DNA from: Anaerolineales bacterium
GTDB lineage: Bacteria; Chloroflexota; Anaerolineae; Anaerolineales; UBA6663
Assembly: GCA_017999235.1 (NCBI GenBank)
Contig: JAGOBN010000329.1
Location: 1-5,319, forward strand
Length of the DNA: 5,319 nucleotides
Direction of reading: 5' to 3'
Each line of letters starts with the position of its first letter. The first letter of the stretch is position 1. Below, in pieces: positions 4,640-5,319 of the stretch. The notes under the pieces were generated by a model. That model had not been told where the DNA came from and made no database searches. It saw only the letters and a list, made by a program, of their open reading frames with translations. The position numbers were made by a program, and so were the translations under genes.

Positions 4640-5319
4640 TCAGTGGGTGTGATGATCCACGCGGTCCCGGATCGAGATGGTGCGGAACTCCCGCACCATC
4701 TCGATAAAGCGCTCCACCGTCACCTCAAACATCCGCCGGCCAAACGCCGGCGTGGCCGCCGCCGCATCCCCGCAAACGCCTTCTTTTGAGAACCGGCTCC
4801 ACCAATCCTGCCAGGCATAGGCGGACGGTTCTGGGTAATCCCAGTTGAAGTATTTGAGCTTGGCCTGCCCGATATCCCGGGCGGCTTTGTCCATCTGCAC
4901 GCGGTCGGGATGCAGGTGCAGCATCATGGCTGTCTCATACTCGCAGGCATGGCCCACCGAACCGGGGCCGCCGCGGCGCTCGGCGTCCAGCACATCCGCC
5001 ACCAGCGCCGGGCTGACGGCGGCGTTGACGGTGGTGGCGGCGCAGATGACGCCGGTCTTGAGCACGCACTCGCGCGCGGCCAGGTCGCAGATCGAGGCGT
5101 TGGAGCCATGCCCGTTGACGATCAAGAGGTGCGTAAAGCCGTGGCGCGCCACCGAGACGGCCGTCTGGGTGAGGTAGGCCAGGGTGGTCTGGATATCAAT
5201 GGCGATGGTGCCGGGGAAATCCATGTGGTGCTCGTCCAAGCCAAAGGGGATGACGGGCAGGACCAGCAGGTCGCCGGCGGCGCGCCGGCCGCACTCGGCC
5301 AGCACGCCCTCCAGAATAT
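4640..5319 (-). CDS. Creatininase family protein (metal-dependent amidohydrolase), 5' partial
   Basis: This is the C-terminal part of a creatininase-fold hydrolase, probably cytoplasmic. Family members hydrolyse cyclic or linear amides such as creatinine or formamidopyrimidine. The frame is open through the right edge (the codons before 5305 read ILEG), so the GTG at 5305 is internal. The first metal motif (E-x-H-G-x-H with a later Asp) is off the window. Numbering from that GTG, the visible parts are FGLDEHHMDFPGTI (21-34), ARHGFTHLLIVNGHGSN (53-69, with a likely metal-ligand His66), GHACEYETAMML (118-129, a likely acidic ligand or catalytic region) and GVCGDAAAATPAFGRRMFE (176-194). The common motif NGHGGN is NGHGSN here, and HAGE is HACE. 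The second motif is not the NGHYEN form of true creatininase, so the substrate is probably not creatinine. The 3' coding end carries a long perfect hairpin. The promoter is outside the window. Confidence 0.88.
   Translation of the reverse strand, partial: ILEGVLAECGRRAAGDLLVLPVIPFGLDEHHMDFPGTIAIDIQTTLAYLTQTAVSVARHGFTHLLIVNGHGSNASICDLAARECVLKTGVICAATTVNAAVSPALVADVLDAERRGGPGSVGHACEYETAMMLHLHPDRVQMDKAARDIGQAKLKYFNWDYPEPSAYAWQDWWSRFSKEGVCGDAAAATPAFGRRMFEVTVERFIEMVREFRTISIRDRVDHHTH
4671..4705. repeat. Perfect 15-bp inverted repeat with 5-nt loop
   Basis: The arms ATCGAGATGGTGCGG (4671-4685) and CCGCACCATCTCGAT (4691-4705) are exact reverse complements around AACTC. The repeat lies inside the creatininase gene, ending 28 nt before its stop, and encodes its near-terminal IEMVREFRTIS stretch. 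It is also 81 nt downstream of the ssb stop on the opposite strand. No T-run follows on either strand, so it is not a classical intrinsic terminator, though any RNA read from either strand would form a very stable hairpin. A role in ending or protecting the ssb transcript is inference. Confidence 0.85.
4734..4752. repeat. 7-bp GC inverted repeat inside the creatininase gene
   Basis: CGCCGGC (4734-4740) and GCCGGCG (4746-4752) pair perfectly around CAAAC, 28 bp from the 15-bp hairpin. The core GCCGGC is a self-complementary hexamer that recurs often in this window, so the repeat may reflect codon bias rather than function. Confidence 0.35.

Noticed and set aside
4671..4705. Classical Rho-independent terminator
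   Set aside because: The hairpin is strong, but neither strand has a T-run after it and it lies within coding sequence.
4640..5305. GTG at 5305 as the true start of the creatininase family gene
   Set aside because: The frame is open beyond it to the window edge, and the family's first metal-binding motif is missing from the shorter version.
1..5319. tRNA, rRNA, CRISPR array, insertion sequence or attachment site
   Set aside because: I saw no cloverleaf-like sequence, regularly spaced repeats, transposase-like protein or terminal repeats. The window is almost fully accounted for by five genes.

Overview
This is a 5.3 kb window of clearly high GC (about two thirds by eye). It is densely coded, with GC-rich codon choice and little intergenic space. 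The mix is a MacB/Lol-like ABC ATPase with a C-terminal cyclic-nucleotide-binding-like domain, a double FtsX permease, a URO-D family protein of the WRHFP type, a short SSB and a creatininase family protein. It resembles what I would expect in a Chloroflexota genome (Anaerolineae or a relative). That assignment is an inference from gene content and was not checked by search.

Layout: (1) 1-718 (+) is the C-terminal part of an ABC transporter ATPase whose 5' end lies off the left edge. After the nucleotide-binding domain it continues into a divergent CRP-like (cNMP-binding fold) domain. (2) 722-3118 (+) is its permease, starting 3 nt after the ATPase stop, a 798-residue protein built from two FtsX/MacB-type halves. 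Together they form an operon for an ABC transporter of the MacB/LolCDE mechanotransmission class; any HlyD/MacA-like partner would be outside the window. (3) 3120-4097 (-) is a uroporphyrinogen-decarboxylase-family protein that is not HemE. Its stop codon is one base from the permease stop. (4) 4098-4223 is a divergent intergenic region with ribosome binding sites for both flanking genes and a -10-like element for ssb. (5) 4224-4589 (+) is a small single-stranded DNA-binding protein. (6) 4590-4639 is a short convergent gap. (7) 4640-5319 (-) is a creatininase family amidohydrolase, cut at its N terminus by the right edge.

Only the ATPase and permease show a clear functional link. The other three genes look like independent units in alternating orientation. 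I found no RNA genes, CRISPR arrays, insertion sequences or phage genes, and no obviously new multi-gene system. The best leads are the ABC ATPase-cNMP-fold fusion with a decayed ligand pocket, and a perfect 15-bp inverted repeat with a 5-nt loop inside the 3' end of the creatininase gene, just downstream of ssb. Both tail-to-tail junctions have GC-rich hairpins without U-tracts lying in the opposing gene rather than ordinary intergenic terminators.
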